Source of the DNA: Anopheles merus
Lineage: Eukaryota; Arthropoda; Insecta; Diptera; Culicidae
Assembly: GCF_017562075.2 (NCBI RefSeq)
Contig: NC_054084.1
Span: 17,419,889-17,483,888 of the forward strand
Length of the DNA: 64,000 nt
Direction: 5' to 3'
The position numbers were made by a program, and so were the translations under genes. Shown here in pieces: positions 51,231 to 63,876 of this stretch. Numbering within the stretch: the first letter of the stretch is position 1; each line of letters opens with the position of its first letter. The notes below the pieces were generated by a model. It was not told the origin of the DNA and searched no databases. It saw only the letters and a list, made by a program, of their open reading frames with translations.

Positions 51231-52400
51231 TATGGTATCCTTTTTTATCTTGTTTATTGACACTTTAACCAGCGAGAGCGGTGTTGTGATTTGAACGGAG
51301 TGGAAATGTCACAGGAGATTCCTGGAACACATTCTAAACTGGTCGTTTTAGGGAGTCTTTTTTGTGTAAATGGCACTGTTAGCTGTGTTGGAATGAACAA
51401 TCCCACAAACTATTACAGAAAACAATGTTGAAAGATATTTTGATGAGTTTTCTGTTTGATTGACATACCACGGCAGTGCATCCTAGAATGCTAGATCAGC
51501 AATGCATGATATACTTTCATGAAAGTCAGCGGGAATAAACATAAATGAACTTTGCTTCTCTAAACTACAGTCAGTGCTTGATATTAGCTTTACAAAATAC
51601 TAATTTTAGCGTTTTTAAATGTAATTTTTCAATGGTACGCATTCGTTTTTAAAACGATAAAAGTCCCTCCATTCCAAGCATTCTTAAACAGTTTCTGGAT
51701 GTTGATGATTTGCAGAGGAAGAATAGCCACATGTAAGAAAGTAAGCCAAATCTTAGTCTCGATCGAAGTTATTATATATCTTACAACGATCCAAGTAATA
51801 AAAAAATACTTAATTTAGATGAAGATGAAGGTGGTTTTTTGCAAACTCTTTGTTAAGATCTACTATGTCTATGCCCCCTGTAATCACTCAAATTTGTTTA
51901 ATGATTTCAGTTACAATGATCACTATCCTCCTCCAAGTTTAATGAACAATGTATAAAGTGGTCCAAAGTTTATTGAAGTTGTATTTACAATAAATATACC
52001 AAATTTTTCGAAAATTTCATCTTTCATAATAAATGATTAAGGAAAGTTAGGCTCAAAATATGTGATAGAAGGAATAGAATTTTGAGAAGAGATAATATTT
52101 TTGAAAACTAAAAGATCCCCATGATAACTATCAGTGCACAGAACACAGTAAATGTTGATTATTTTGAGCATCATCCTTAACTTAAGAGATTAATTTCATC
52201 ATGTTTTGGAAGATGAGATTAAGAGGAACAACTCTGATGTGTTACGCATGTCAAAGCTATTTACTAGCTATCTCGAAAGATTTAACAAGACAAAGTTTAC
52301 CATCGGTTTCGACCGAATTATTGGTATTGTTTTAATCATTGGCCAAAGCAGGAAACATTTTATCATTTAACTTTTTGCGCCAGTTTGAAACCCTTGTTCA
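51231..52400. other. AT-rich block
   Basis: AT-rich, no terminal repeats or genes identified. Confidence 0.55.
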
Positions 52401-53049
52401 TAAGCTTCTCCTGCTCCATTTCAACACTGCCCGATAGCATCTAATAAAAAAAGAGCAACTTTTTTATTACCATCACCCTTCCCATCATGCGACCATTGCC
52501 GTGTAATCTCAACCAGCGTACAAACCACCGTACAACGGCAACGCCGCAGATTCCTATCCCAAAGCTAATTTCGATCCCCTTATCCGATCCCCGTTTGCCG
52601 AAGCTGTATGACGATTTCTCACAAAATTAAGCCCGGAAATGAATCCAATTTAACATTCGCTCGGACCGTGGCCCCAACCCCCTTGGGCAGGGCCTGAGCA
52701 TCCCGTACATCGAACAAAAGAGGAAATTAAACGCCCACAGCCCATTAAACAACACTTACCTCGCTGCGTGTCGGCCGCCCTTAACTCAGCGGATATCCGA
52801 TTAACTGCTTTTCCTCCCTGAATGGAGAGTATCGGGTGTACACGGTTTCGAGCGCACACACCCGTACCTTTCAGCTTCATTGTGGGAAACGTATGTTTTT
52901 TTCTCCCTTTTTTTTGGTAACTTCACCCCTCGACACACAATGCCCGTCACACCGACAGCTAACCCCCGAGCTGGGTGGGATTGAGCATCAGCTGAGATTT
53001 TGCGGCGAAATGTTGCCAAAAATGTTGCTGCTGGCTTGCCGGCATACAC

Positions 53050-53051
<2 letters not shown>
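52401..53051. other. GC-balanced segment with a possible minus-strand exon
   Basis: Contains the candidate exon at 52760-52817. Otherwise non-coding, leading into the long CA repeat. Confidence 0.45.
52760..52817 (-). CDS. Possible 58-nt exon, minus strand
   Basis: On the minus strand ATACTCTCCATTCAG precedes and CAGCGAG|GTAAGTGTTG follows, the latter a perfect donor. The frame GGKAVNRISAELRAADTQR is open, entering in phase 0 and leaving in phase 1. It also continues upstream to an ATG at 52880 (MKLKGTGV...). It could be a coding exon or the end of an untranslated first exon of the same minus-strand transcription unit as the 41.4-kb exon. No family recognised. Confidence 0.25.
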
Positions 53052-56203
<3,152 letters not shown>

Positions 56204-56314
56204 ATGTTATTACCACCACCACCACCACCACCACCACCACCACCGGCAGTTCCCTCGTCTGCAGTGAGCGGTTTTGGAGTTCATTTTTCTACACCCCGAA
56301 TCCAGGTGGGCCTG
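56204..56314 (+). CDS. Possible poly-proline exon of the plus-strand unit
   Basis: ATG TTA TTA opens a frame with eleven prolines encoded by a (CCA)n repeat, followed by AVPSSAVSGFGVHFSTPRIQ and VGL, up to CCTG|GTGAGAAG, a good donor, in phase 0. That phase matches the candidate exon at 59831. The proline run is a microsatellite and the frame might be accidental. No family recognised. Confidence 0.2.
56212..56244. repeat. (ACC)n microsatellite
   Basis: Eleven triplets; in one plus-strand frame it encodes poly-Pro, in another poly-Thr. Confidence 0.95.
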
Positions 56315-58380
56315 GTGAGAAGCTGGCACATAAACAGGCGTTTGTTTTCTTATTTTGATATTTTTTCCACCCACTGTTCTATTTATTATTTCTACGCTTC
56401 TACGTTTTAGTTTATCCGATTCATTTTACTCCATTTGCATTCAAGTTGCCGCGCAATGGTGAGCGAAACGTGAGCACGTGGCTTTTGCTTTCGTGTTGGG
56501 CCATTGGCGGTTGTTGCTGTTTTTGTTCATCTGATTCCAAACGGTTGGAAAAGTTTACCGTTTGGGGGGTAGGTTTCTCTGGTTGATTTTGTTTTTTTTA
56601 TCCATTATTCTCAAACAGTTCAGCTCAAAGCGAGCTATTCAACATGTTCGCCGAAACTTGACCTTCCTTGGCCTAGTTTTTGTGCAACTGATTATGGGGT
56701 TTTGGTGCACAAATCGATGGCTAAACTGAATGACTGAGTTCGTCCATCTCCAAATGATTTCATCTCATGAATTGCTTGATTATTGTTCCCAGCCAAAAAG
56801 AAGGATTTCAGAGTAAATCTCAACCTGGAACAATGTTTGCCAATTTAATGGAAAGAAATCCTTTCTCTTGGAAAAAAGAGCGACACAAAGTAATTCCTCA
56901 GCCTTCGGCCACACACTCAGCTACTAGGAAATTGGTTCCGCCAAGCCACTTCATGCCCATTCCTGCTTACAGCATTCCTTTCCTTCTCTCTGCCTATCTT
57001 TGCCTCTCATCCTACTATACTCCTGTTTGGGCGAGTCGTTTGTTAGGTACTGTGCTGTATTCCCAGAAGAAAATAAATCGTAAAACCTGTTTTAACTTCT
57101 GCTTTCTGCAAAAGTCGTCCACCGACCACCAGCGACCGTGCAGATGACTAGTATTTTACGATTTTTTTTTTTTGGTTCTACTTCTCTTCTTCCTCCCACT
57201 TTCCCTTCCCTCATTTACTACCAAAGCCCACATCTCCCACCTCACAATTACAACCAGTGAGCGCGTCCGTTGCACTTTTTGACCACGGCATGGCCATTCT
57301 TTTGAAGAGTTTGTAATTCCCCCGCGGACAGGGAATGCTCATCGGAGCTATAAACTTGAAGCACTCGCGCGTGTGTGTCTGTGTGTGTGTGATAGGGAGT
57401 GTTCTAGTGGATGAGAAACTTCCGGATGGGAAAATCTTTCCCCTGGGAATGAGAGAAAGTGGCAGCCAAGCGTTGGGAGAGCGCTGGCAAAAGTGTTACC
57501 CCGGCTGGCTTGTATGTTTTAAGTAAGGTAATAAGGAGTTTAACGTTTCTTTTACTGCATTGTGTTACGTATTTAGTTCCCTTAACGCGTTTGTCAGCGC
57601 ATGTGAATGCTTTACATTGTACTGTTCTGACTCTAGCTCTCGCACGATCGATTGTAACAGCAGTAATAAGCAACATACATGGTATGGCGATTGTTGCATG
57701 ATAAGCTTATTGTGTGTTGCTATTTTTATAAAAATAAGTATTTTACCCTCTAAATTTACTGGAGCCGCTCATGTGTAGTACCTGGAAAATTAACATTTGA
57801 TCCACTTATACACCTGTTTCTTCACAGCTCGATGGAATATAATTCAACAACGATCCCTTTCGTTTATTCGACCAATGCTACTTACCGGGCTACAACTCTT
57901 GTGCTGCAGCTTTCCACCCACCCAAACGGGAGCAATCTGGCGTCTTTCTATGACATCGATTTCTCTCTGTCTCTCACTTATACACACAGCGTCACGAGCG
58001 CCGGGGAAACAAATCGTTCCCCAGGCGTGATACGCAGGAGTCAAATAATGGCTCGTAATAATCGCATTACGTTCACCGCCGAGAAATGGGAATTAAAAAT
58101 ATATGTATCGGTAGGCGCGAGAAGCAGCTGTCTTCGCGTCATGGTACGAGTTCCTTTGGGTAGGTGAAATATGTTTTTTTGACGACGCTTATACCCACCA
58201 ACGCACACGTGTACGATCCCTGTAACGAAAGCACTATTGTCATACGACACTCGTTGGCTGTGTTTATCACATGCCGGTAAATGTTGGCGATAAGTACTCA
58301 TTTGGTGTGATGCTTTTGGCATTTGGCAACGTTTTGATGTATTGAATAAACTCGAGCACCACAAAGCGGAAGCTTTGGGG
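56315..58380. other. Mixed non-coding block
   Basis: Unique-looking sequence. A minus-strand donor, AGCCCG|GTAAGTAGC at 57886, and a plus-strand TTTTAA|GTAAGG at 57526 are each next to short open frames, but neither has a matching acceptor that I trust. No gene called. Confidence 0.45.
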
Positions 58381-59270
58381 GAGGTTTTTTTATTATTATC
58401 TTAAATTTATTTGTTACATTATTTATCCCTTTCAAGCAATTGTTACTTTAAGGACACAACGTGATGTCATGAGATACAACGTCTTTTTCGTGGGTATGCC
58501 GACCTACGCTATTTTTGGCAATCGTATCAGTCATTGTTTTGTCTTGAGCTGCATACGTCAATAGGCCATAAAGAGTGTGACCTGAACAACAATTATGAAA
58601 TAATCCATCATGTTCGTTCCAAAAAAATTAGATAGTCTTTGCAAAATAATTTTCTTATGCTGTTCTTCCCTTGAAAAGTGATATTATTATGGAAGATTTG
58701 TCGTTTATAATATTATAAAAGCATTAGCATTAGCACTTTAAGTTTAAGTTGAACTCACATTCTTGTCAATGCTTTTATAATAATATAAACGATAAATATA
58801 CCATAATAATATCACTTTTCAAGTGAAGAAAAGTAAAGGAAAATTGTTAAATGAACGCAATGAACCCACTCAGCTAAATTTGTTTCAAGAAAATTGATCA
58901 GACCTTATATGCACATCTTAAAATCTTATTAATTTGTTGTATATGTTCCAGGTATCTCTCGAACTTAGAAATAAGAGTTGTAATTGAAACATACATCAAA
59001 TATTCCCGTTCCATACATATTAACATATTAGTACGCGATTTCACCGAAATTAATCAAACAACGGATACGAATACTTTCTTAGGTACGTTTTAGAATCAAA
59101 TCGCAGTACAGCAAACAAACAAATTGAAAAAGCTGATCATTTCTCATACTCCAACTTATCTTACCACATCCAGCCAGCAGATTTCTACCAAGATTTTAAA
59201 TTCTATACAATTCTCGATAAAAATAGAGGAATTCCTGTTCTTTCCCATAAAGAACCACTACTCTACCACC
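58381..59270. other. AT-rich block with foldback
   Basis: AT-rich, containing the long hairpin at 58648-58845. Confidence 0.6.
58648..58845. repeat. Foldback element: 78-bp arms around a 42-bp loop
   Basis: Left arm 58648-58725 and right arm 58768-58845 are inverted copies. The inner 56 bp (from CTTGAAAAGTGATATTATTA to ATTATAAAAGCATT) pair at 52 positions; the outer 22 bp are less exact. The loop starts AGCATTAGCACTTTAAG. Its size and AT content fit a foldback or MITE-type element. It would make a long hairpin RNA if transcribed. No clear target duplication. Confidence 0.85.
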
Positions 59271-59830
59271 ACGTATGGAGCACATCAATAGGAAAGCATC
59301 GTTCGCCATCTCCCTTTTGCGTATCTTACCACCCTTTGCGTATCTTACCTCCCTTTGCGTATCTAACCTCCCTTTACCAAGCTTTTGTAATGCAGCTTCA
59401 GCTTTTCGCTCACTTAAACTTCATTGAGGGCTTGGGCCGTACGGGAGCAACGATGAGGTTCCAGCGTCCAGCATCAGGAGCAAAAGGATCATCCGCTCTA
59501 CCCGTATCTCGGGGTGACTTTTAATCTCGCAACAACCGTCAGTTCCCTGCGCTTTGCGTCCGAAGGGAATTAGTCGCTCCTCTCGTCTAGCCCGAACGAG
59601 TACGAGTACGAGTGGTAAAAGTTTACCCACTATTAAAAAAACTTAATAAAAGCGAACGGTACAGCGCCGGAAACGGGCCCCGGACAAGCACAGTAATGCT
59701 ATGTACATTAATGGGAATTGATGAATGACATTTTTATGGAGGACTTCACCGACCACTTCACAACGCTACCATGCTGTGCTTTCCTTATTTGTGTATGTTT
59801 TGGTTTTTTCCTCCATTTTTTTTTTTACAG
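59271..59830. other. Balanced non-coding segment with a 19-bp tandem repeat
   Basis: Carries the repeat at 59312-59375 and, at its end, a T(11) ACAG acceptor-like tract before 59831. CGAGTACGAGTACGAGT forms a small repeat near 59596-59613. Confidence 0.5.
59312..59375. repeat. Tandem repeat, 19-20-bp unit, about 3.3 copies
   Basis: CCCTTTGCGTATCTTACC recurs three times with single changes (one copy has an extra T, one reads CTAACC), then a partial CCCTTTACC. Confidence 0.93.
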
Positions 59831-59917
59831 CGGCACCACTTATTTCAAACTCCAGAAAGTGAGGGAGACTACCTCGCCACCCCACGGCCCATTAAGACGG
59901 AAGCGGATGGAAGCGAT
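59831..59917 (+). CDS. Candidate internal exon of the plus-strand unit
   Basis: A very strong acceptor (T-rich tract then ACAG) precedes the segment. The frame reads RHHLFQTPESEGDYLATP then RPIKTEADGSD, acidic and protein-like, and ends at GAT|GTGAAA in phase 0, matching the last exon. That donor is weak (A at +5). A better donor, AAA|GTGAGG, lies at 59858/59859; in the alternative frame it gives a 28-nt microexon (GTTYFKLQK) that is also phase-compatible. I cannot choose between them. No family recognised. Confidence 0.3.
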
Positions 59918-60593
59918 GTGAAAAAGTTTGTTTCTCCCTCTTCCTCTCTTGGCCATGCCCACCATCGACGGATGCGGGTGGACACAAAGCACAAAATCGC
60001 TTCGATGTACACTTTCGCATGGTGTTTGGTTTTATTTTTCTTCCTCCGTTCCCAACCATCCGCTGCATCCCTGCCCGGGGAAGCAGCGCTCCTACCAGCA
60101 GCGGATGCCTTTCTTGATTGCTGTTTTTCTTCAACCTCATTCGAACCGCTTGTTGGTTCCCTTGTTGCTACTAAAGACATTAAAAATATGTTCATTTCCC
60201 TTCCGCCGGCTTTCACGCGCATTCGCGGGACATTCCATTCGGTTTTCGGACCGGGCGGATTTTCTGAGCAAAGCAAAGGACCCCGGGTCGGACAACGCAC
60301 GCTTGTGCATTCCGCAAATGCTTCCCAGGGTACAGACCGTACCGTGCTGGCCCGACACAGGAAATCCCCTACTCCACCGCCTAGCATTGTGTAGAGTGTA
60401 TGGGAAATCTCGATGTTTCCCAGGATTTGTTTTCGTTTGTGTTTTTCCTCCCGGGGAGCCGTATATTTGTGAGTGTGAATAAGCCGAACAGCTTCGATGC
60501 ACCCGATGCCCGGATTCGGAAGGAAGGGATAAACGGGAAGAAAAATACGGAACTAATTAAATTTTATGCTTTTTAAATAGAAAGTTTCCGCAG
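59918..60593 (+). other. Presumed last intron of the plus-strand unit
   Basis: Lies between the candidate exon and the last exon. CTAAT near 60552 suits a branch site about 40 nt before the acceptor TTTCCGCAG. Several frames are open (60137-60502) on both strands, without support. Confidence 0.35.
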
Positions 60594-60716
60594 AAGCGCG
60601 CGCGCGCGCACCGAACGTGGGGAGAGGCCGTCCGGGGACCCAAAGCGGTAATACACTACCCCGAGGCGCTCGAGGTGCTCGACTTTATAGACAACCATCT
60701 GGAGCTGTTTGTTTAA
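60594..60716 (+). CDS. Last coding exon of an unidentified gene
   Basis: After TTTCCGCAG the frame is open at once, in phase 0: a basic start (KRARAHRTWGEAVRG), then an amphipathic tail PKAVIHYPEALEVLDF followed by IDNHLELFV and TAA, 40 codons in all. Codon choice (CTC, GAG, GTG, GAC, AAC, CTG) is the G/C-ending type usual in mosquito genes, unlike the AT-rich sequence after it. A CTAAT branch-site word lies 40 nt upstream and AATAAA 127 nt after the stop. The RARA residues are encoded by a (CG)n run, so this part may vary in length. I do not recognise the protein. The upstream exon is uncertain. Confidence 0.6.
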   Translation, partial: KRARAHRTWGEAVRGPKAVIHYPEALEVLDFIDNHLELFV

Positions 60717-60891
60717 CTGTGCTTCAATATTGAAGAGGAGAGTTGCATTGGTTTACACACGCAGCAGAAGCTGGAGTGTGATTATAATGATAAACAAATA
60801 TAGGAGTCGTTGAGGTACTATCAAATCGGATCATTAGATAATAATAAAAGACAATACATATAATAATTATATTATTTGATGTAAATAAAAG
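60717..60891. other. Presumed 3' UTR and AT-rich downstream flank
   Basis: AT content rises sharply from about 60780. Contains the AATAAA and the possible SINE target site ATGTAAA at 60879-60885. Confidence 0.4.
60843..60848 (+). other. Putative polyadenylation signal
   Basis: AATAAA about 127 nt after the TAA of the preceding exon, giving a short 3' UTR. The sequence is AT-rich, so the hexamer could be accidental. The SINE starts about 45 bp beyond. Confidence 0.4.
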
Positions 60892-61100
60892 GGGCCGGTC
60901 TCGTGGTACAGTCGGCAACTCGTACGACTAAACAACATGTCCGTCATGGTTTCAAGCCCCAAATGGACCGTGCCTCCATAGGGTACGACTGACTATCCTT
61001 CCTATGGTGACAATAAATATCTGCAAGCCAAGTCAACTTATCCAATGGGTACAGGCAGGCCTAGACCGGCAACGGTTGTTGTGCTAAAAGAAGAAGAAAA
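60892..61100 (+). mobile_element. SINE, tRNA-derived, SINE200-like
   Basis: Begins GGGGCCGGTCTCGTGGTACA. A box at about 60903-60914 (TGGTACAGTCGG) and B box at about 60948-60958 (GGTTTCAAGCC) have the spacing of a Pol III promoter. The body includes GACTGACTATCCT and GGTACAGGCAGGCC, and the 3' end runs GGTTGTTGTGC into AAAAGAAGAAGAAAA. This matches what I recall of the Anopheles SINE200 group. ATGTAAA before (60879) and after (61101) may be the target duplication. Mobilisation would depend on a LINE reverse transcriptase in trans. Confidence 0.8.
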
Positions 61101-61752
61101 ATGTAAAAAGAAAAAGAAGAAAAAAAGACAAAAGAGGCTATAAACCTACAAACTTAATAAAGAGAAATAATAAGTTTTTGTCATTAATTCAAGATATTTA
61201 TGTGTTTGGAATGAAATATAACGTTTCAATTTCAATATGTTCTCCTATGTTTATAAAACTTTGAATATCCCATGTTGCTAGGCAAATCAGAATTGGTTGA
61301 TTTATTTATTTTATTTTATTTTTTAATCTACTGATTTTTTCAAGCTCAAAATTAACCAATTCCGACTAATGTCATCAAAATGTTGATTAATCTATTAATT
61401 TTAATTTACTTTTTTTTTTCAAGTTCAAAATCAACAAATTCCGGTCTTATTACTTACTTATATTTATTATTACCTATTTCATCTTTTAAACCCAATGTAA
61501 TAACTACTTCAATTCCTGTTTATTTACCTGCGGGTGAATTTCACTTTTCAGTAAACCGAGAACATGATTGCTGAATAGGTTAATTTATGTCATTGGATAC
61601 AGTTAACAACATCTCACTTCCCGGAGATTCAGGATTCAGATTCATGAAATGCAACTTTAGATGCAAAATTACCTTGATAGAATGATAAATTCGCATTTTA
61701 CTATACGCAGTAAGAATTGTTAACTAAAATGACAACATAATTTAAGATACTA
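61101..61752. other. AT-rich segment between SINE and Tc1 element
   Basis: Contains the approximate tandem duplication at 61262-61455. No gene; a 64-codon frame at 61380 is compositional. Confidence 0.55.
61262..61455. repeat. Approximate tandem duplication, about 79-bp unit
   Basis: CAAGCTCAAAATTAACCAAT (61341) and CAAGTTCAAAATCAACAAAT (61420) are equivalent points of two diverged copies; each is preceded by GATT-AATCTA and a T-rich stretch and followed by TCCG. About 75-80% similar by eye. Confidence 0.65.
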
Positions 61753-62075
61753 CAGTGGCCGGCAAAATAAAGTGGCCACTATTTACAATTTTACATTTTT
61801 TATATTTTTTCCGTGAAAAATGAAGTTATTGAACTGCTTTATTTTTTGAAACATTGTTCGTGATATGCTTAAGAATGCGCAGTACCATAGCATGACAAAA
61901 ATGAGAAGTTTGCTTCAAGAAAAATATTTTTTTCCAAAATTGATCAAAATCACTGTGCCAAAATAAAGTGCCCACTTTGTTCATTCTACAGAAAATAATT
62001 TTCTGAACAAATATAACAGCAAACTTATAATTTATATGCGTTCCTCTCGCATTCTTTACATGTTCGAAGATCGTT
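61753..62075 (+). repeat. Left inverted repeat of the Tc1-like element
   Basis: Pairs with 63127-63449. The outer direct repeat is at 61753-61780 (GGCAAAATAAAGTGGCCACT) and the inner one at 61951-61976 (GCCAAAATAAAGTGCCCACT). Confidence 0.9.
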
Positions 62076-62558
62076 GGCGTATTTTTTTTCTAATTTTTAA
62101 AGGTTTATCTAGTTCTGCATCTAGTTTTGGCATCTGGTTCTTCTCAAGCGTTATCAAGAGCTTTAAATTTAAATTTATTTGTTTTTGACACCAGTTTTAT
62201 CCACCTTCGCATATAGAATCTGCCTCAAATTCTCGATGGAACAAAGATTTAGACTTCATGGAGGACATGCAAGGTGTTTTATACGATACAAGTTGAGAAA
62301 TGATTTTTGTATTGATTGTGTGTGTTGAGATGTTAGCCTGTAGGAACATGTTTTTAGTTTTCAAACCCCATTTTTTAAAAAGAAATATCCCAAAGTAGTG
62401 ATGAAGAATGTTAAAAAAGGTATCAGTCATAGTTGTACTTTCGATTCACACCAGTTTTCCTGCTACTCCTAAAGAGAAACACCCCCTAGCTATCACATTG
62501 CAATTTTCGTAATTTACTGCCCGTTAGATGTAGCGTCCTTCAAGTTCCTCGCCCGAGC

Positions 62559-62901
62559 TACAGCAAGACTAACAAAGCCAATTGGCTTCAATATGATCAA
62601 GAACATGCAGATATATCGTTAGATAGTTGAAAAACTGATATTTGGACAGATGAGTCCAAATTAGAACTGATGTTCAAAAAAAATCTAGACGCGATCCAAC
62701 AAACCAATATGTATGAAGAGTGCAATGTGATGACCAGGGAGGGGATTTCTATACGAGAAGTGGGGAGCATGGTTTGAATCGACAGCATAATGAAAGCTAA
62801 TACCTATACAAGCATCCGGTGTGAATTTATCTGTTTTCTGTGAAAAATACGGAGTTAGTAAATAAAATGATGTTACAACAGGAAGATGACTCAAGTTATA
62901 C
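62559..62901 (+). pseudogene. Tc1-family transposase remnant
   Basis: In one frame near 62559-62700 the sequence reads NKANWLQYDQEHADISLDS, then a stop (TGA, probably a former Trp), then KTDIWTDESKLEL: the first catalytic Asp lies in the Tc1 signature WTDESK (62643-62660). After frameshifts, IDSIMKANTY follows, matching the family's IDGIM region, and then LQQEDDSSYTRR at 62873-62908 corresponds to the QQDNDPKHT motif with the second Asp. The third motif (PDLNPIE with Glu) and the N-terminal DNA-binding domain are not recognisable. Family full length is about 340 residues; less than a third is left. Confidence 0.8.
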
Positions 62902-63126
62902 ACGAAGAATTTTTTATTTTATTTTTTCAATCCAATCAAATAAAAAAATTTTAATGGCTCTTAGTTAATCTTAATTTTAATTCAATCGACATTTAGTGTG
63001 CAAATTTTAATGCAAATGTAGTGAAAATGACGTGATTAAGAAAAACAAAATGTGTTAAAGCTCTGAAATACTCTTAGAAAGAACCAATGCCAAATATGTG
63101 CAGATAAAAACATAATAAATTATGGC

Positions 63127-63449
63127 AAAGATCCTCAAACATATAAAGAATGCGAGAGGAACGCATATAAATTATAAGTTTGCTGTTATATTTGTTCAGA
63201 AAAATATTTTCTGTAGAATGAATAAAGTGGGCACTTTATTTTGGCACAGTGATTTTGATCAATTTTGGAAAAAATATTTTTTCTTGAAGCAAACTTCTCA
63301 TTTTTGTCATGCTATGGTACTGCGCATTCTTAAGCATATCATGAACAATGTTTCAAAATATAAAGCAGTACAATAACTTCCTTTTTCACGTAAAAAATGT
63401 AAAAAGTGTAAAATTGTAAGTAGTGGTCACTTTATTTTGCCGGCCACTG
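63127..63449 (-). repeat. Right inverted repeat of the Tc1-like element
   Basis: Reverse complement of 61753-62075 at above about 90% by eye. Inner motif 63226-63251, outer motif 63422-63449. Confidence 0.9.
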
Positions 63450-63618
63450 TAAGTATTTTAGTAGGTACAAAGTATATGTTTGATCCTCCTTTTAATTTGC
63501 TCAGCTTAATGACCTTAACGAGAACCGAAGCATTTAACCAATCGCATTTAGCTTGCCGCTGCAAAATCAGTGGACGTGATTTCTGCTTCCTGATATGTGT
63601 GTTCATGTTTCCCAGGTA
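63450..63618. other. Flank between Tc1 element and the minus-strand frame
   Basis: Starts with the TA target copy. May contain the 3' end of the adjacent minus-strand frame; an AATTAAAAGG word lies at about 63489-63498 on the minus strand. Confidence 0.4.
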
Positions 63619-63876
63619 CTATTTCACTGTTTGGCCGATTGCATCGACCACCCGGCCAAGCGAATGCAGCGATGTAGCGACTCGGTTACCATTTTCAGCA
63701 TCCTTTGAAGTTTCTTTTCGTTCAGTGACGTCGGCCTTTAAGAACTGGGTCTTCTTACGATGCTCTAATTGTTGTCTAATAGAGCTAAGATATTGTAGAT
63801 ACCAGTCCGTTTAAGACGCTACGGGGTGCCGTTCTTTGATCGCGCACGCTTCTAAACGAAGTTGCTTCACGGCCAT
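63619..63876 (-). pseudogene. Small coding-like frame with one internal stop
   Basis: On the minus strand ATG at 63876 begins MAVKQLRLEACAIKERHPVAS, then TAA (63811-63813), and the same frame continues TDWYLQYLSSIRQQLEHRKK and TQFLKADVTERKETSKD up to LHSLGRVVDAIGQTVK and TAG at 63619. The second part is rich in charged and helix-forming residues and reads like a real coiled-coil C-terminus. The single stop could be a mutation (a damaged gene or intronless retrocopy), a sequencing error, or the ATG part may be unrelated and the second part an exon. I recognise no family. It lies just right of the Tc1 element. Confidence 0.4.

Larger units (their letters stand above)
61753..63449 (+). mobile_element. 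Tc1-like transposon, defective, IR/DR type
   Basis: A 1697-bp element flanked on both sides by TA (61751-61752, 63450-63451). The ends CAGTGGCCGGCAAAATAAAG and its inverse match. The inverted repeats extend to about 320 bp with only scattered differences. Each repeat holds an outer and an inner copy of an AAAATAAAGTG motif, about 170-200 bp apart, the IR/DR arrangement known from some Tc1 elements such as Sleeping Beauty relatives. The centre holds a decayed DD34E-type transposase on the plus strand. The good preservation of the ends compared with the broken gene suggests it could still serve as a substrate if transposase came from elsewhere, but I cannot judge activity. Confidence 0.93.
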
